A stretch of 43,000 nt of DNA from Bacteroidales bacterium UBA4116 (GCA_002381645.1 DFXE01000015.1:1-43000); one strand, 5' to 3'; shown: positions 17,901-26,137, counted from the first letter of the stretch. Notes: generated from the sequence alone by a model not told the origin. A program made the numbers and translations.

Positions 17901-18616
17901 GCGACCGGGAAATGGCATATACATTATACCTTGCCGGTTTTGATGTAAAAGACGTTCACTTAACCGACCTCGCAAGCGGACGTGAAACACTGGAAGATGT
18001 TAACTTCATTGTCTTTTGCGGCGGATTCTCTAATTCAGACGTTTTAGGATCAGCTAAAGGTTGGGCAGCCGGTATATTATACAACGAAAAAGCAAAAAGA
18101 GCCATCGACAATTTTTATGCTCGTAAAGATACACTCAGCTTAGGAGTATGTAACGGCTGCCAATTAATGGCGGAATTAGACTTACTCTATCCTGAACACG
18201 ATAAAAAGCATAAAATGCTGCACAATGATTCGCATAAATTTGAATCCGGTTTTGTAACTCTTGATATTCCCAAGAATAACTCAGTGATGTTCGGATCATT
18301 AAGCGGAAGTAAAGCCGGTATCTGGGTTGCCCATGGAGAAGGAAAATTTTCTTTTCCATATGAAGAAAAGGCATACAATATAGTAGCACGCTACGAATAC
18401 GACGGTTATCCGGCTAATCCGAACGGGTCTCCCGGTTCAGTTGCTGCTATCTGCTCCCATGACGGGCGCCATTTAGCCATTATGCCTCATCCCGAAAGAG
18501 CGCTTTTCCCCTGGCAATGTGGATATTATCCTGCAGATCACAAAGATGATGAAATAACATTATGGATAGAAGCGTTTGTTAATGCCCGGCAATGGGTGGA
18601 AGCAAACAAGAATTAA
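14927..18616 (+). CDS. purL: Phosphoribosylformylglycinamidine synthase (large, single-chain)
   Basis: Fourth step of de novo purine synthesis: FGAR + glutamine + ATP to FGAM. The protein is 1229 aa, the large single-chain form used by Gram-negatives. Order: PurS-like N-terminal domain, linker with FAQVNSEHCRHKIF, AIRS-type synthase halves (SLKAETHNFPTTVEPFNGA and SIHDHGAGGHLNSLSELVE), then a C-terminal class I glutamine amidotransferase with C1075 in LGVCNGCQ and H1188/E1190 in MPHPER. I start at ATG 14927 (MILFF), a common start in Bacteroidales homologues, rather than at a TTG 24 nt upstream. The small outer-membrane gene follows 28 nt downstream. Confidence 0.96.
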   Translation: MILFFKSFNKTVLAVETATKLSQEDIRKLVWLFNEATIAESDTLEGWYVGPRREMITPWSTNAVEITQNMGITGITRIEEYYPVSSGEAEYDPMLQRIYKGLDQNLFNIDKNPDPIIYIDDIGAYNQKEGLALSQDEITYLNDISRKLDRKLTDSEVYGFAQVNSEHCRHKIFNGLFVIDGEEKESSLFQLIKKTSKVNPNKLVSAYKDNVAFNEGPTIEQFAPLRGDEPDFFTVKDIKTVISLKAETHNFPTTVEPFNGAATGTGGEIRDRLGGGKASLPIAGTAVYMTSYPRTEGAREWENILDPRKWLYQTPEQILIKASNGASDFGNKFGQPLICGSVLTFEHEENNKKYGYDKVIMLAGGVGYANMRDALKGDPKPGEKVIVMGGDNYRIGMGGGAVSSVNTGQYTSGIELNAVQRANPEMQKRVANVIRTISESEQNPIVSIHDHGAGGHLNSLSELVEATGGRIEMSKLPVGDPTLSAKEIIGNESQERMGLLMEEKDVELIQHIAERERAPMYVVGQTTNDMKLVFEQADGVKPIDLKLEYMFGKPPKTVMRDSTLKETYESVIYNNAELHHYLENVLQLEAVACKDWLTNKVDRSVTGKVARQQCQGELQLPLSDLGAVALDYRGKAGIATSIGHAPQASIIDPAAGSVLAIAEALTNIIFAPLTDKLEGVSLSANWMWPCRNEGEDARLYTAVQAASEFACDLGINIPTGKDSLSMTQKYGDEKVLSPGTVIISAGAEVQDIRKIVSPVIRNDKNTTIYYIDFSFDQLKLGGSALAQVLNKLGNDVPTVKNTEYFADAFNAIQEAVDRELILAGHDISAGGMITALLEMCFANVEGGLEVMLDKIAEPDIIKILFAENPGILVQVKDKKAFEQLMKDNGVAFAAIAKPTDERHILVTKEGVQYHFGIDYMRDVWYSSSYKLDIKQSGNVCAGNRFENYKLQPVQYKFPKNFTGKLSSYGLSADRRTSTGIKAAILRDKGTNGDREMAYTLYLAGFDVKDVHLTDLASGRETLEDVNFIVFCGGFSNSDVLGSAKGWAAGILYNEKAKRAIDNFYARKDTLSLGVCNGCQLMAELDLLYPEHDKKHKMLHNDSHKFESGFVTLDIPKNNSVMFGSLSGSKAGIWVAHGEGKFSFPYEEKAYNIVARYEYDGYPANPNGSPGSVAAICSHDGRHLAIMPHPERALFPWQCGYYPADHKDDEITLWIEAFVNARQWVEANKN

Positions 18617-18644
18617 ATACAAACTAACCGAATTGAAAAAACCA

Positions 18645-19247
18645 ATGAAAAAGATTATTTGCCTGTTATTATTAGTAACAGCGCTGCAGACGAATGCGCA
18701 AAAATTGTATTATTCAGCCAGGGCCGGGATGAACCTGGCTGACAAAACAAATACGAGCGGAAAATTTAAAACAGGCCTCAACTTCGGTGTATCGGCAGAA
18801 TATATGTTCTCACCTGCATGGGCCGCCGAATTAGGAGCTTACTATTCCATGCAGGGGTCACGGTTCAAATTCGCCAATACGGATTTGCAACATGATTACA
18901 TCCTTTTTCCGCTTATTGCCAAATATTATACTTACAAGAGGATTAATTTCTTTGCCGGACCCCAACTCGGTGTTAAGGCATCTGTTAACAAACAGGTTTT
19001 TGGAAATAAGCAATACGAAAAAGAGCGTACTGACGGTGATATGGTCAAACCGGTCGATATTTCTGCCGTTATAGGTGCAGGTTACTTATTTACTTCCGGT
19101 TTTACAGTTTCTGCAAATGTAAATGTAGGGCTGACTAACACGGCGAAAGATTTTTTCGTCTTTAAGGGTGAGAAAATCAAAACAGATAGCGGAAGCTATA
19201 AAAACCTTGTCATTCAATTCAATTTCGGTTATAGGTTCCGGTTGTAA
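18645..19247 (+). CDS. Small outer-membrane beta-barrel protein (PorT-like)
   Basis: Secreted protein of 200 aa with signal peptide (1-18, ending TNA) and a chain of alternating hydrophobic strands with aromatic girdles, ending in FNFGYRFRL with a final hydrophobic residue as in outer-membrane barrels. The start LYYSARAGMNLAD and the repeated GxxFGVSAEY, AAELGAYYSMQG and FAGPQLGV segments fit the PorT/outer-membrane beta-barrel family common in Bacteroidetes. The size suggests eight strands. Function is unknown. It follows purL by 28 nt and may be co-transcribed; a functional link is not obvious. Confidence 0.82.
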   Translation: MKKIICLLLLVTALQTNAQKLYYSARAGMNLADKTNTSGKFKTGLNFGVSAEYMFSPAWAAELGAYYSMQGSRFKFANTDLQHDYILFPLIAKYYTYKRINFFAGPQLGVKASVNKQVFGNKQYEKERTDGDMVKPVDISAVIGAGYLFTSGFTVSANVNVGLTNTAKDFFVFKGEKIKTDSGSYKNLVIQFNFGYRFRL

Positions 19248-19285
19248 GATCGGAATAAAACAATTCCGTATGGCAGATATTTGTG

Positions 19286-19293
19286 TATCTTTG
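19286..19293 (+). promoter_or_regulatory. -7 promoter element of surE-lpxB
   Basis: TATCTTTG, exact TAnnTTTG match, ends 23 nt before the surE ATG at 19317. A weak CGGAAT/ATTCCG hairpin at 19251-19268 precedes it. Confidence 0.55.
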
Positions 19294-19316
19294 TTTTCAT
19301 TAAAAAACAAAAGAAT

Positions 19317-20084
19317 ATGAAAGACAAACCGCTGATATTGATCACAAATGACGATGGAGTAGATGCAAAGGGAATAAAAGAATTGACCGGATGCCTGCGG
19401 GATTTAGGTGAAATGATTGTTTTTGCGCCTGATGGTCCACGTTCCGGCATGTCGGGAGCTATAACTTCTTTAATACCTGTAAAATATTCATTAATAAAAA
19501 AGGAAACCGGATTAACGGTATACAGTTGTAACGGAACGCCTGTCGACTGTGTCAAGCTGGCGCTAAATGATATACTGGACAGAAAACCGGACCTGATCGT
19601 TTCCGGCATCAACCACGGCGGAAATATGGCTATTTGCGTACATTATTCCGGAACAATAGGCGCGGCAATTGAAGGCTGCATTTTAGGAGTACCTTCTATT
19701 GGTATTTCTTTGACAAGCCATGATAAAAATGCCGATTTCAGCGAATGTTGCCGTTTAGGGCGGAAATTAGCCCGGCGTATATTAAAAGAGGGCTTGCCCG
19801 ACGGAACCTATTTAAACCTCAATGTCCCAGAAATTCAGGAAGTAAAAGGTATTCAGGTATGCCATCAGACAAGCGGCCGGTTTGTTAATGAATATATGCG
19901 TTCGGAAAATGCATCAGGCGAACCTGTTTACTGGCTTACCGGATCTTTCCGAAACAGCAGTCCACTTCAGTCAGGCGACGATGTATTGGCACTGGATAGT
20001 GGATACGCATCATTGGTTCCCTGTAAAATCGATGTCACCGATTACGATTTTATGCAAAATCTGAATCAGCTAATAAAAGATTAA
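19317..20084 (+). CDS. surE: 5'/3'-nucleotidase SurE
   Basis: Metal-dependent nucleoside monophosphate phosphatase of 255 aa, usual length. The N-terminal motif ILITNDDGVDAKG supplies D12 and D13; other metal/phosphate ligands fit SGMSGAIT and VSGINHGGN. Start 19317 places ILITNDDG at its normal distance from the N-terminus, while an upstream TTG frame would run through the -7 element. It is followed 27 nt later by lpxB, likely as one transcript. Confidence 0.96.
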   Translation: MKDKPLILITNDDGVDAKGIKELTGCLRDLGEMIVFAPDGPRSGMSGAITSLIPVKYSLIKKETGLTVYSCNGTPVDCVKLALNDILDRKPDLIVSGINHGGNMAICVHYSGTIGAAIEGCILGVPSIGISLTSHDKNADFSECCRLGRKLARRILKEGLPDGTYLNLNVPEIQEVKGIQVCHQTSGRFVNEYMRSENASGEPVYWLTGSFRNSSPLQSGDDVLALDSGYASLVPCKIDVTDYDFMQNLNQLIKD

Positions 20085-20111
20085 CCGGTTAACTTCCGAA
20101 AAAACACTTGA

Positions 20112-21251
20112 ATGAAATATTATCTGATAGCAGGCGAAGCATCCGGTGACCTTCACGCTTCCAATTTAATGACAGCATTAAAAAAAGAAGATAAAGAAGC
20201 AGATTTCCGTTTTTTGGGTGGTGACCTTATGCGCTCGGCTGGAGGTAGTTTGCTAAAGCATTACCGCGAAATGGCGTACATGGGATTCATACCTGTACTC
20301 ATGAACTTGAGAACCATTCTTCGTAACATGCAAACCTGTAAAAATGATATAAAAAACTATCAGCCCGACGTGGTTATATTGATAGATTATCCTGGATTCA
20401 ACCTTAAAATTGCAAAATATGTAAAAACGGTATTAAAGCTCCCGGTATTTTACTATATATCACCTAAGATATGGGCATGGAAACAATACCGCATTAAAGA
20501 TTTCAGGCGTTATGTAGACAAAATGTTCTGTATTCTCCCGTTCGAAAAAGAATTCTACCGTAACTTAAACTATGAGGTCGATTATGTAGGAAATCCTTCA
20601 GTGGATTCTGTTTCCGCTTATCTTGATAAACAAGCATCTACATCCGACTCTTTTTCTGCAGAAGAAAAATTATCATCCAAACCTATCATTGCATTACTTG
20701 CCGGCAGTCGTAAGCAAGAGATAAAAGATAATTTACCAACCATGTTGAAAGTAGTAGCTAACTACCCCGGTTATCAACCTATAATTGCCGGTGCGCCGGG
20801 CATCGATAAAGAATATTATTCCTTATATACCAGGACATACCCTGCAAAAATCGTTTTTAACAAAACCTATTCTTTATTATACCACAGTTCGGCCGCGTTA
20901 GTCACGTCAGGTACCGCAACGTTGGAAACTGCTCTTTTCCGTGTTCCGCAAGTTGTCTGTTACTATACGCCTGCAGGAAAAGTGGCCGGTTTCATTTTCC
21001 GCCGTTTTTTTCATACACCGTATATCTCTTTGGTAAACCTGATCGCCGGAAAAGAAATTGTCAAAGAACTTTTTGCCGACCGTTTTTCAGAGAAAAATAT
21101 CCAAAAAGAATTAGAAAATATACTCCACAATACGGATTACAGAAATCAAATGCTTAAAGGGTACGACGATGTAATAAATATCCTTGGAAAGCCCGGAGCA
21201 TCCGAACGTACAGCAAAATTAATTACTTTGGCATTAATGCAAAAAGACTAA
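20112..21251 (+). CDS. lpxB: Lipid-A-disaccharide synthase
   Basis: GT19 glycosyltransferase (379 aa) that joins UDP-2,3-diacylglucosamine and lipid X into the lipid A disaccharide at the inner membrane. Family motifs: YLIAGEASGDLHASNLM at the N-terminus, VVILIDYPGFNLKIAKY, YYISPKIWAWKQYR, LLAGSRKQEIKDNLP and VTSGTATLETALF in the nucleotide-sugar site. It follows surE, a linkage often seen in Bacteroidetes. No clear intrinsic terminator follows. Confidence 0.96.
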   Translation: MKYYLIAGEASGDLHASNLMTALKKEDKEADFRFLGGDLMRSAGGSLLKHYREMAYMGFIPVLMNLRTILRNMQTCKNDIKNYQPDVVILIDYPGFNLKIAKYVKTVLKLPVFYYISPKIWAWKQYRIKDFRRYVDKMFCILPFEKEFYRNLNYEVDYVGNPSVDSVSAYLDKQASTSDSFSAEEKLSSKPIIALLAGSRKQEIKDNLPTMLKVVANYPGYQPIIAGAPGIDKEYYSLYTRTYPAKIVFNKTYSLLYHSSAALVTSGTATLETALFRVPQVVCYYTPAGKVAGFIFRRFFHTPYISLVNLIAGKEIVKELFADRFSEKNIQKELENILHNTDYRNQMLKGYDDVINILGKPGASERTAKLITLALMQKD

Positions 21252-21377
21252 TTCAATCCAAAAAAAGATTATTTTAGCTCGCTATTTACCTATTAACATC
21301 TTTTATACCTCATACTTGCAGCGATTTAGCTACCTGCATCATCTAACCCTATGAAAACATAACAGTAGTATTTTATT

Positions 21378-22067
21378 ATGAAGACGTTGAAAAAATTATT
21401 TGTACTTTCAGGGATTGCGCTTGTAACCCTTACATTTAATTCATGCCTTGATGATGATTCCTATTCTTTAGACAAGATGTGGATGTCTATGGCTACCGCA
21501 AGGCCGATTAGCGATAATTCTTTCGATCTTACCCTCGATGACGGTACGACCTTATGGCCGGGTGCACCTCTCTACATCAATTATCAACCAAACAGGCCGC
21601 AGCGTGTATTTATTAATTATACGATATTGGGGGATAATTTTCAGGGATATGATCATGCAATTAAGCTTAACCTGATTGATACCGTACTTACCAAAGAGAT
21701 AGCGCCGAACCTGGGTATACAAAACGATTCTATCTATGGCAATGACCCAGTCGAAATAGTTAATCTATGGGTTGGAGACGGGTTTTTAAACTTCGAATAT
21801 AAAGCACATTTCAGCGGGCAGGTTAAACATTATGTAAATTTAATACAGGACTCCCTTGCAAGTGATACTCCATATAAACTGGAATTTCGTCATAACGCGT
21901 ATACCGATGATGTGTATCACCCTTTACGGTCAGGATTTGTTGCGTATGATCTTTCACCTATCGATACTGAAGGACAGGACATTAATCTTGTGATCAAGGT
22001 CAACACGTTTGAGGGAGAAAAGACCTTTGAAAGGAAATATAATTCCGGTAAAATACAGGAAAATTAA
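21378..22067 (+). CDS. NigD-like lipoprotein, second copy
   Basis: Lipoprotein of 229 aa with signal 1-22, lipobox FNSC, C23, then LDDDSYSLDK. The acidic residues after the cysteine again fit surface export. It shares with the protein at 4574-5329 the N-terminal DDDxYSLDKxWxxMAT block, NDPVxIxxxWVGxxFLN in the middle and the RHNAxxD segment, so the two are diverged paralogues about 16 kb apart. This copy is about 20 residues shorter. Function not established. It is followed by its own terminator and then the sigma-factor operon. Confidence 0.86.
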   Translation: MKTLKKLFVLSGIALVTLTFNSCLDDDSYSLDKMWMSMATARPISDNSFDLTLDDGTTLWPGAPLYINYQPNRPQRVFINYTILGDNFQGYDHAIKLNLIDTVLTKEIAPNLGIQNDSIYGNDPVEIVNLWVGDGFLNFEYKAHFSGQVKHYVNLIQDSLASDTPYKLEFRHNAYTDDVYHPLRSGFVAYDLSPIDTEGQDINLVIKVNTFEGEKTFERKYNSGKIQEN

Positions 22068-22115
22068 TATAACACCTTCCCACATAACTTTTATTTTTAT
22101 CATTTAGTTCAGAGA

Positions 22116-22149
22116 GAGAGGGGCGTCGGGATGATGCCTTTCTTTTTTT
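22116..22149 (+). terminator. Intrinsic terminator of the second nigD-like gene
   Basis: GAGAGGGGCGTC (22116-22127) pairs with GATGCCTTTCTT (22133-22144) over 12 positions including four G-T wobbles, with a 5-nt loop, and runs into seven Ts (22143-22149). Confidence 0.8.
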
Positions 22150-22153
22150 ATTA

Positions 22154-22185
22154 TTTTCGCAGAATATATGCAACGTTTACATTTG
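22154..22185 (+). promoter_or_regulatory. Promoter of the ECF sigma operon
   Basis: TACATTTG (22178-22185) is an exact -7 element; TTTT at 22154-22157 sits at the -33 distance (20-nt gap) with one mismatch to TTTG. It ends 21 nt before the ATG at 22207 and would place the transcription start downstream of the ATG at 22168, supporting the later start codon. The match to the housekeeping pattern argues against simple autoregulation from this site. Confidence 0.55.
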
Positions 22186-22206
22186 CATGTACGTTTATAT
22201 AAACAG

Positions 22207-22740
22207 ATGGAGGGATCAACCGCAAAGCTAATTGAACGTTGCCGCCATGGAGACAGGTCTGCGCAACTTAACCTTTACAAAAAATACGCTCAAAGGCTTT
22301 ATCTGGCCTGTTTGCGTATTGTAGGGAATTCTTCGGAAGCAGAAGAAGCGATGCAGGATTCTTTTTTAAAGGTTTTCACCAGGCTCGATCAGTATCAGGA
22401 CGGGCAATGTTTTGAAGCCTGGCTACACCGGATTGCGGTTCATACGGCAATAGATTATGTAAGGCGTAAAACCCAGGAGTGGGTTGAATTATCTGAAAAT
22501 ATGACCAACATACAGACAGAAGACGATCACCCTGACGAAGAAGATATATTGTACAGTGTGGCACAAATAAAAGAGGCGGCTGCTAAATTACCTCCCGGAT
22601 ACAGGATCGTACTGTCGCTTTATCTTTTTGAAGGATATGACATGGAAGAAATAGGTTCTATACTAAACATTCAATCGTCAAGTGTCAGGACACAGTACCT
22701 TCGTGCTAAACGGAAACTATTAGATATTATCAGGAATTGA
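22207..22740 (+). CDS. ECF-type RNA polymerase sigma factor
   Basis: Sigma-70 family factor of 177 aa with only regions 2 and 4. Region 2 (about 10-80) carries AEEAMQDSFLKVFTRLDQY and FEAWLHRIAVHTAIDYVRRK; region 4 (about 118-172) has KLPPGYRIVLSLYLFEGYDMEE and a helix-turn-helix through SSSVRTQYLRAKRKL. I use the ATG at 22207 (MEGSTAKL), not the one at 22168, because of the promoter position. The two following genes, 24 and 10 nt apart, encode an anti-sigma-like membrane protein and a secreted repeat protein, so this looks like an envelope-response unit. Confidence 0.93.
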   Translation: MEGSTAKLIERCRHGDRSAQLNLYKKYAQRLYLACLRIVGNSSEAEEAMQDSFLKVFTRLDQYQDGQCFEAWLHRIAVHTAIDYVRRKTQEWVELSENMTNIQTEDDHPDEEDILYSVAQIKEAAAKLPPGYRIVLSLYLFEGYDMEEIGSILNIQSSSVRTQYLRAKRKLLDIIRN

Positions 22741-22764
22741 GATAATCATTGATAACCAATTGAT

Positions 22765-23295
22765 ATGGATAAGTTAAAGAAATTTGTAAACGATAATAAA
22801 GAAGCATTCGATAATGATCTACTACCAACCGGTCATTTCGAGCGTTTCGAAAAAAAATTGCCCGTTACACATAAGAAACGACAGGCAAAATGGATTAATT
22901 TAATGGCCGCTGCTGTGGCCGCATCCATAACCATACTGATATTGCTAAAGCTACAGCACGGTATGACTGAGGCACCGGTACAACAATCTGTATATACATG
23001 CGAAACCCAAGAGGAAATTGATGAATTACGACTCTTTTACAACATGCAAATGAGTGAAATGTATGCCAGGATACGTTCCTTATATAAAAGCGAACAAATA
23101 CCCGGAGGACTCGAATTACTAGAAGAAACAAAACGTGTTCTTAAAACTTCGGAGGAATTTGAAGAAAATATATTACCTACATTACCATGCTCTGAAGACG
23201 GACTTTTTGCTATGAATCAACATTACAGCAATAGTCTGGAAAGTCTTCAGATCATGTTTAAACAAATGGAACAGGTTATTGATAACAATCATTAA
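22765..23295 (+). CDS. Membrane-anchored anti-sigma-like protein
   Basis: Protein of 176 aa that I recognise by layout rather than by a firm family. A cytoplasmic part (1-45) contains LLPTGHFERFEKKL, a type of N-terminal segment common in Bacteroidetes proteins encoded after ECF sigma factors. A single membrane helix follows (about 46-62), then a mostly helical periplasmic part (about 63-176) with two cysteines (in YTCET and LPCSED). Its position 24 nt after the sigma gene and the topology suggest it holds the sigma factor inactive until a periplasmic signal; this is inference. It lacks the zinc-binding HxxxCxxC anti-sigma motif. Confidence 0.75.
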   Translation: MDKLKKFVNDNKEAFDNDLLPTGHFERFEKKLPVTHKKRQAKWINLMAAAVAASITILILLKLQHGMTEAPVQQSVYTCETQEEIDELRLFYNMQMSEMYARIRSLYKSEQIPGGLELLEETKRVLKTSEEFEENILPTLPCSEDGLFAMNQHYSNSLESLQIMFKQMEQVIDNNH

Positions 23296-23305
23296 ACACA
23301 AGAAA

Positions 23306-24382
23306 ATGAATACCATCCGCATTAAAAATTACCGTTGGCTTTTCATGAGCATATCCTTAGTATTATTCTGCTCAGGTATATATGCAGAAAGCCTTGAGAA
23401 CATCAAAAAGAAAGAAATAAACCAGACTTTTACAGTCGGTGGAAACGATCTTCTTCAAATCGAAAACAAATATGGAAATATTACTGTCACCCATTGGAAC
23501 AAAAACGAAGTTTCTATTAAGGTAATTGTTGAATCGAAAGCAAAAAATGATAGTGAAGCGCAAAGAGGATTAGACCGGGTAGATATTGAATTAAGGCAAT
23601 CGGGAAATACAGTATCAGGCTCTACCTCCCTGAAAAGCCAATCCGGTTGGTCAAATAACAACAGGCTTACGATCAATTATTACATCAGTATGCCTTCCAG
23701 GCTATCCGCAAATTTATCTCAGAAATACGGAGGTATTGTTATGCCTGAAAGGAATGAGGGAAAATGTAACCTCGAAGTTAAATATGGAAATATCCAGGCC
23801 GGTAGCTTTAGTGCTCCACTCTCTATTGATGCGGGTTACAGCAACATAAATGTGAACGATGTAGAAAGGCTAAATCTACAGGTATCCTACTGTGGAAACG
23901 TATCTATCAATAACGGTAAAATGATCAGCATAGATAGTAAATATTCCAATCTCAATTTGCGTAATATCGAAAAATTGACGATTGATAAAAAATACGGAGG
24001 CATCACTATCCAAAGTGTAAATTCCGCATCAATGGAATTAAAATACAGCGAGGCCACTATAGAAAAATTAAAAGATGAAATAAACGTAACAGCTTTAAGT
24101 TACAGTACGCTGAACGTAAATGAACTTGTTTCAGGATTTAAAACAGCGAGAGTTGAAGCCCGTTACGGAAATTTGAATCTGCAAATCCCATCAAAAGCAT
24201 CTTTTAATGTCAGGGCCGACGGTATGAAATATGGTAATGTAGAAATTAAGGGATTCAATATAACAAACTCAAACATTGAAAATAAAACGAACCATTCCTA
24301 TCAGATAAACGGAAATAATAATAAGAGCAATATTCAGTTTGATGGGAATAATTACAGCAATTTACGGATCAGGGCTTTGTAA
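23306..24382 (+). CDS. Secreted DUF4097-like repeat protein
   Basis: Secreted protein of 358 aa, signal peptide about 1-27. The body is built of short strands centred on Tyr-(Gly/Ser)-x-hydrophobic, as in KYGNITV, KYGGIVM and KYSNLNL. Tyrosines of twelve such units lie at 56, 141, 160, 178, 195, 213, 230, 247, 266, 287, 309 and 350, with 17-19 residue spacing in the core, suggesting a beta-solenoid like DUF4097/adhesin-type proteins. I start at ATG 23306, 10 nt after the preceding stop. It is the last gene of the sigma operon and may be its sensor partner or effector in the envelope; function unknown. Confidence 0.82.
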   Translation: MNTIRIKNYRWLFMSISLVLFCSGIYAESLENIKKKEINQTFTVGGNDLLQIENKYGNITVTHWNKNEVSIKVIVESKAKNDSEAQRGLDRVDIELRQSGNTVSGSTSLKSQSGWSNNNRLTINYYISMPSRLSANLSQKYGGIVMPERNEGKCNLEVKYGNIQAGSFSAPLSIDAGYSNINVNDVERLNLQVSYCGNVSINNGKMISIDSKYSNLNLRNIEKLTIDKKYGGITIQSVNSASMELKYSEATIEKLKDEINVTALSYSTLNVNELVSGFKTARVEARYGNLNLQIPSKASFNVRADGMKYGNVEIKGFNITNSNIENKTNHSYQINGNNNKSNIQFDGNNYSNLRIRAL

Positions 24383-24416
24383 ATAACACATATATATCGT
24401 TAACCTTAAAAAAAGC

Positions 24417-24449
24417 GAGGCTGTCTTATCTATTTAAGACAGCCTCTTT
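24417..24449. terminator. Bidirectional terminator between converging operons
   Basis: GAGGCTGTCTTA (24417-24428) pairs perfectly with TAAGACAGCCTC (24435-24446) around a 6-nt loop. A-rich sequence on the left and TTTATTA on the right make it usable from both strands. It separates the sigma operon from the converging oxidoreductase cluster. Confidence 0.88.
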
Positions 24450-24468
24450 ATTACATATTGAAATTATA

Positions 24469-26133
24469 TCAGGCTAACTCCCCTCTAACAATTTCTTCTT
24501 TATCTTTATCCCAGTACATTGTCCGTCCTTCAAGGAAAGCACGGGTTCCCATGTGGGCCGTCATAGCTTCTTCAAAAGCCTGGTCAATATCGCAACTCGG
24601 CGTTTTCTTCTGACGGATACATTCCAGCCATTCGCGGATATGCAAATGGGTCGTATCATACCGCTTTCCGTTTACATAGGTATAAAGCAATCCGCGTTGA
24701 GCAAAATAAAGCTCCGTGGGAGAAGTTACGGAGTCTGAACTATCCTGTCCCGGAATATAAGTGTAGAAAGGAGCATCCGTATGAATAATACCCTTATCTA
24801 TTTTTTCCGCATAGCGGGTAGAATTTTTATCTACTGTTACCTGTAGGATGTTTGATACTTCCATTGACGCATCATGTCCCATAAAGACTTTACCGCGGTT
24901 CCTTGAACTGGCAAGCGTAGCACTGTAAAGCATGGTCATCTCATGGTCGGGGAATTCAAATGTAGTTTGCAGTACATCCGGTACCGTCCGTCCGTCTTTA
25001 AAGAAATATACGCCGCCAGAGGATGTAGCCGAATGTGGAATACCCACATGCATGATCTGGTTTACAGCATCATATTCATGCGTCAATAAATCTCCGGATA
25101 AACCTGTGCTGTAATCCCACCAGCAACGCCATCTGAAAAACCGTTCCAGACTGAATTTACTTCTTTCTTCCGGTCCTACATAACGTTCAAGGCCATACTT
25201 GGTCATATAATCCATATACTCTTTAACACGTTCAGGATCTCCTTCGAATTGTTTCCAATCGATAGAATTCGGATTAGAACCTTCTATGATATCATATACC
25301 CATGCCCCGTTTGGAGAGTTACGGTTGGTACAAACTTCAATCAGATTGACATTTCCCAATAACCCGTTACCGATGATTTCTTCCGCTTTCTGGTAACAAT
25401 CGGTCTGACGCCCCTGATGACCCAGCTGGAATACCACTCCCGTATCCTTAATTACCTGACGCACCATATAGGTTTCGGGAACCGTCCATGAAAGAGGTTT
25501 TTCCACATACACATGCTTGCCGGCTTTTGCCGCATCCATTGCCATGGTACTGTGCCAATGGTCGGGAGCCGCGATGATGACCGCATCGATATCATTTGCC
25601 GCCAGTAATTCCTTGTAATGACGGTACCGTTTGGGAGCTTTCCCGAATTTACCGTTACTACCTTCACGGTTTACATTCGAACCTGCTAAAATGGCATCAT
25701 TGCCATATACATCGAATATATCACAAACCCCATTCACTACAATATTCAGATCATCCTGTTCTTTATATTGTTCATAACGGGTATCATTTTTATTTTTCTT
25801 CCCTGCATCAATCATCTTATCTATCCAGGAAGGTTCGGCAAAACCAGCCGCGCGCAGCAATTGTTTGCCGCGTATCCCGAACCCGATAATTCCGATGCGG
25901 ATCACCTCTCCATCGGCCTTAGGTTCAAGATATTTCGCTTCAGCCTTACTTACCTGGAATACATCCGATATATCCCTGCCGGTAGTTACTTGTTTCTGTT
26001 TTCTATACACTCCGTATGCCAACGCCCCCAAAACGGGTACGGTAGCCAACGCCTTCAACGCTTCTCTGCGTCCTTTTGATTCCGGTTGTTCGGATTTTGG
26101 TGTCTGGTTTAGATCTTTATCTTCTGTTGCCAT
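24469..26133 (-). CDS. Gfo/Idh/MocA-family oxidoreductase with Tat-like signal (554 aa)
   Basis: NAD(P)-dependent sugar oxidoreductase-like protein. An unusually long polar N-terminus (1-20) precedes a twin-arginine-type signal, R22-R23 in GRREALKAL followed by a hydrophobic stretch, so it may be folded in the cytoplasm with its cofactor and exported. The Rossmann fold shows IGIIGFGIRGKQLL, and the family motif EKP is intact in HVYVEKPLS. GDLLTHEYDAVNQIMHVG belongs to the substrate side. Last gene of the four-gene cluster, 4 nt after the DoxX gene. Substrate not determinable; context with DUF1080 suggests oxidation of sugars or glycosides. Confidence 0.9.
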   Translation of the reverse strand: MATEDKDLNQTPKSEQPESKGRREALKALATVPVLGALAYGVYRKQKQVTTGRDISDVFQVSKAEAKYLEPKADGEVIRIGIIGFGIRGKQLLRAAGFAEPSWIDKMIDAGKKNKNDTRYEQYKEQDDLNIVVNGVCDIFDVYGNDAILAGSNVNREGSNGKFGKAPKRYRHYKELLAANDIDAVIIAAPDHWHSTMAMDAAKAGKHVYVEKPLSWTVPETYMVRQVIKDTGVVFQLGHQGRQTDCYQKAEEIIGNGLLGNVNLIEVCTNRNSPNGAWVYDIIEGSNPNSIDWKQFEGDPERVKEYMDYMTKYGLERYVGPEERSKFSLERFFRWRCWWDYSTGLSGDLLTHEYDAVNQIMHVGIPHSATSSGGVYFFKDGRTVPDVLQTTFEFPDHEMTMLYSATLASSRNRGKVFMGHDASMEVSNILQVTVDKNSTRYAEKIDKGIIHTDAPFYTYIPGQDSSDSVTSPTELYFAQRGLLYTYVNGKRYDTTHLHIREWLECIRQKKTPSCDIDQAFEEAMTAHMGTRAFLEGRTMYWDKDKEEIVRGELA

Positions 26134-26137
26134 ATCA

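Noticed and set aside
22168..22206. Longer N-terminus of the sigma factor
   Set aside because: The -7 element at 22178-22185 would lie inside the coding sequence; the ATG at 22207 fits the family.
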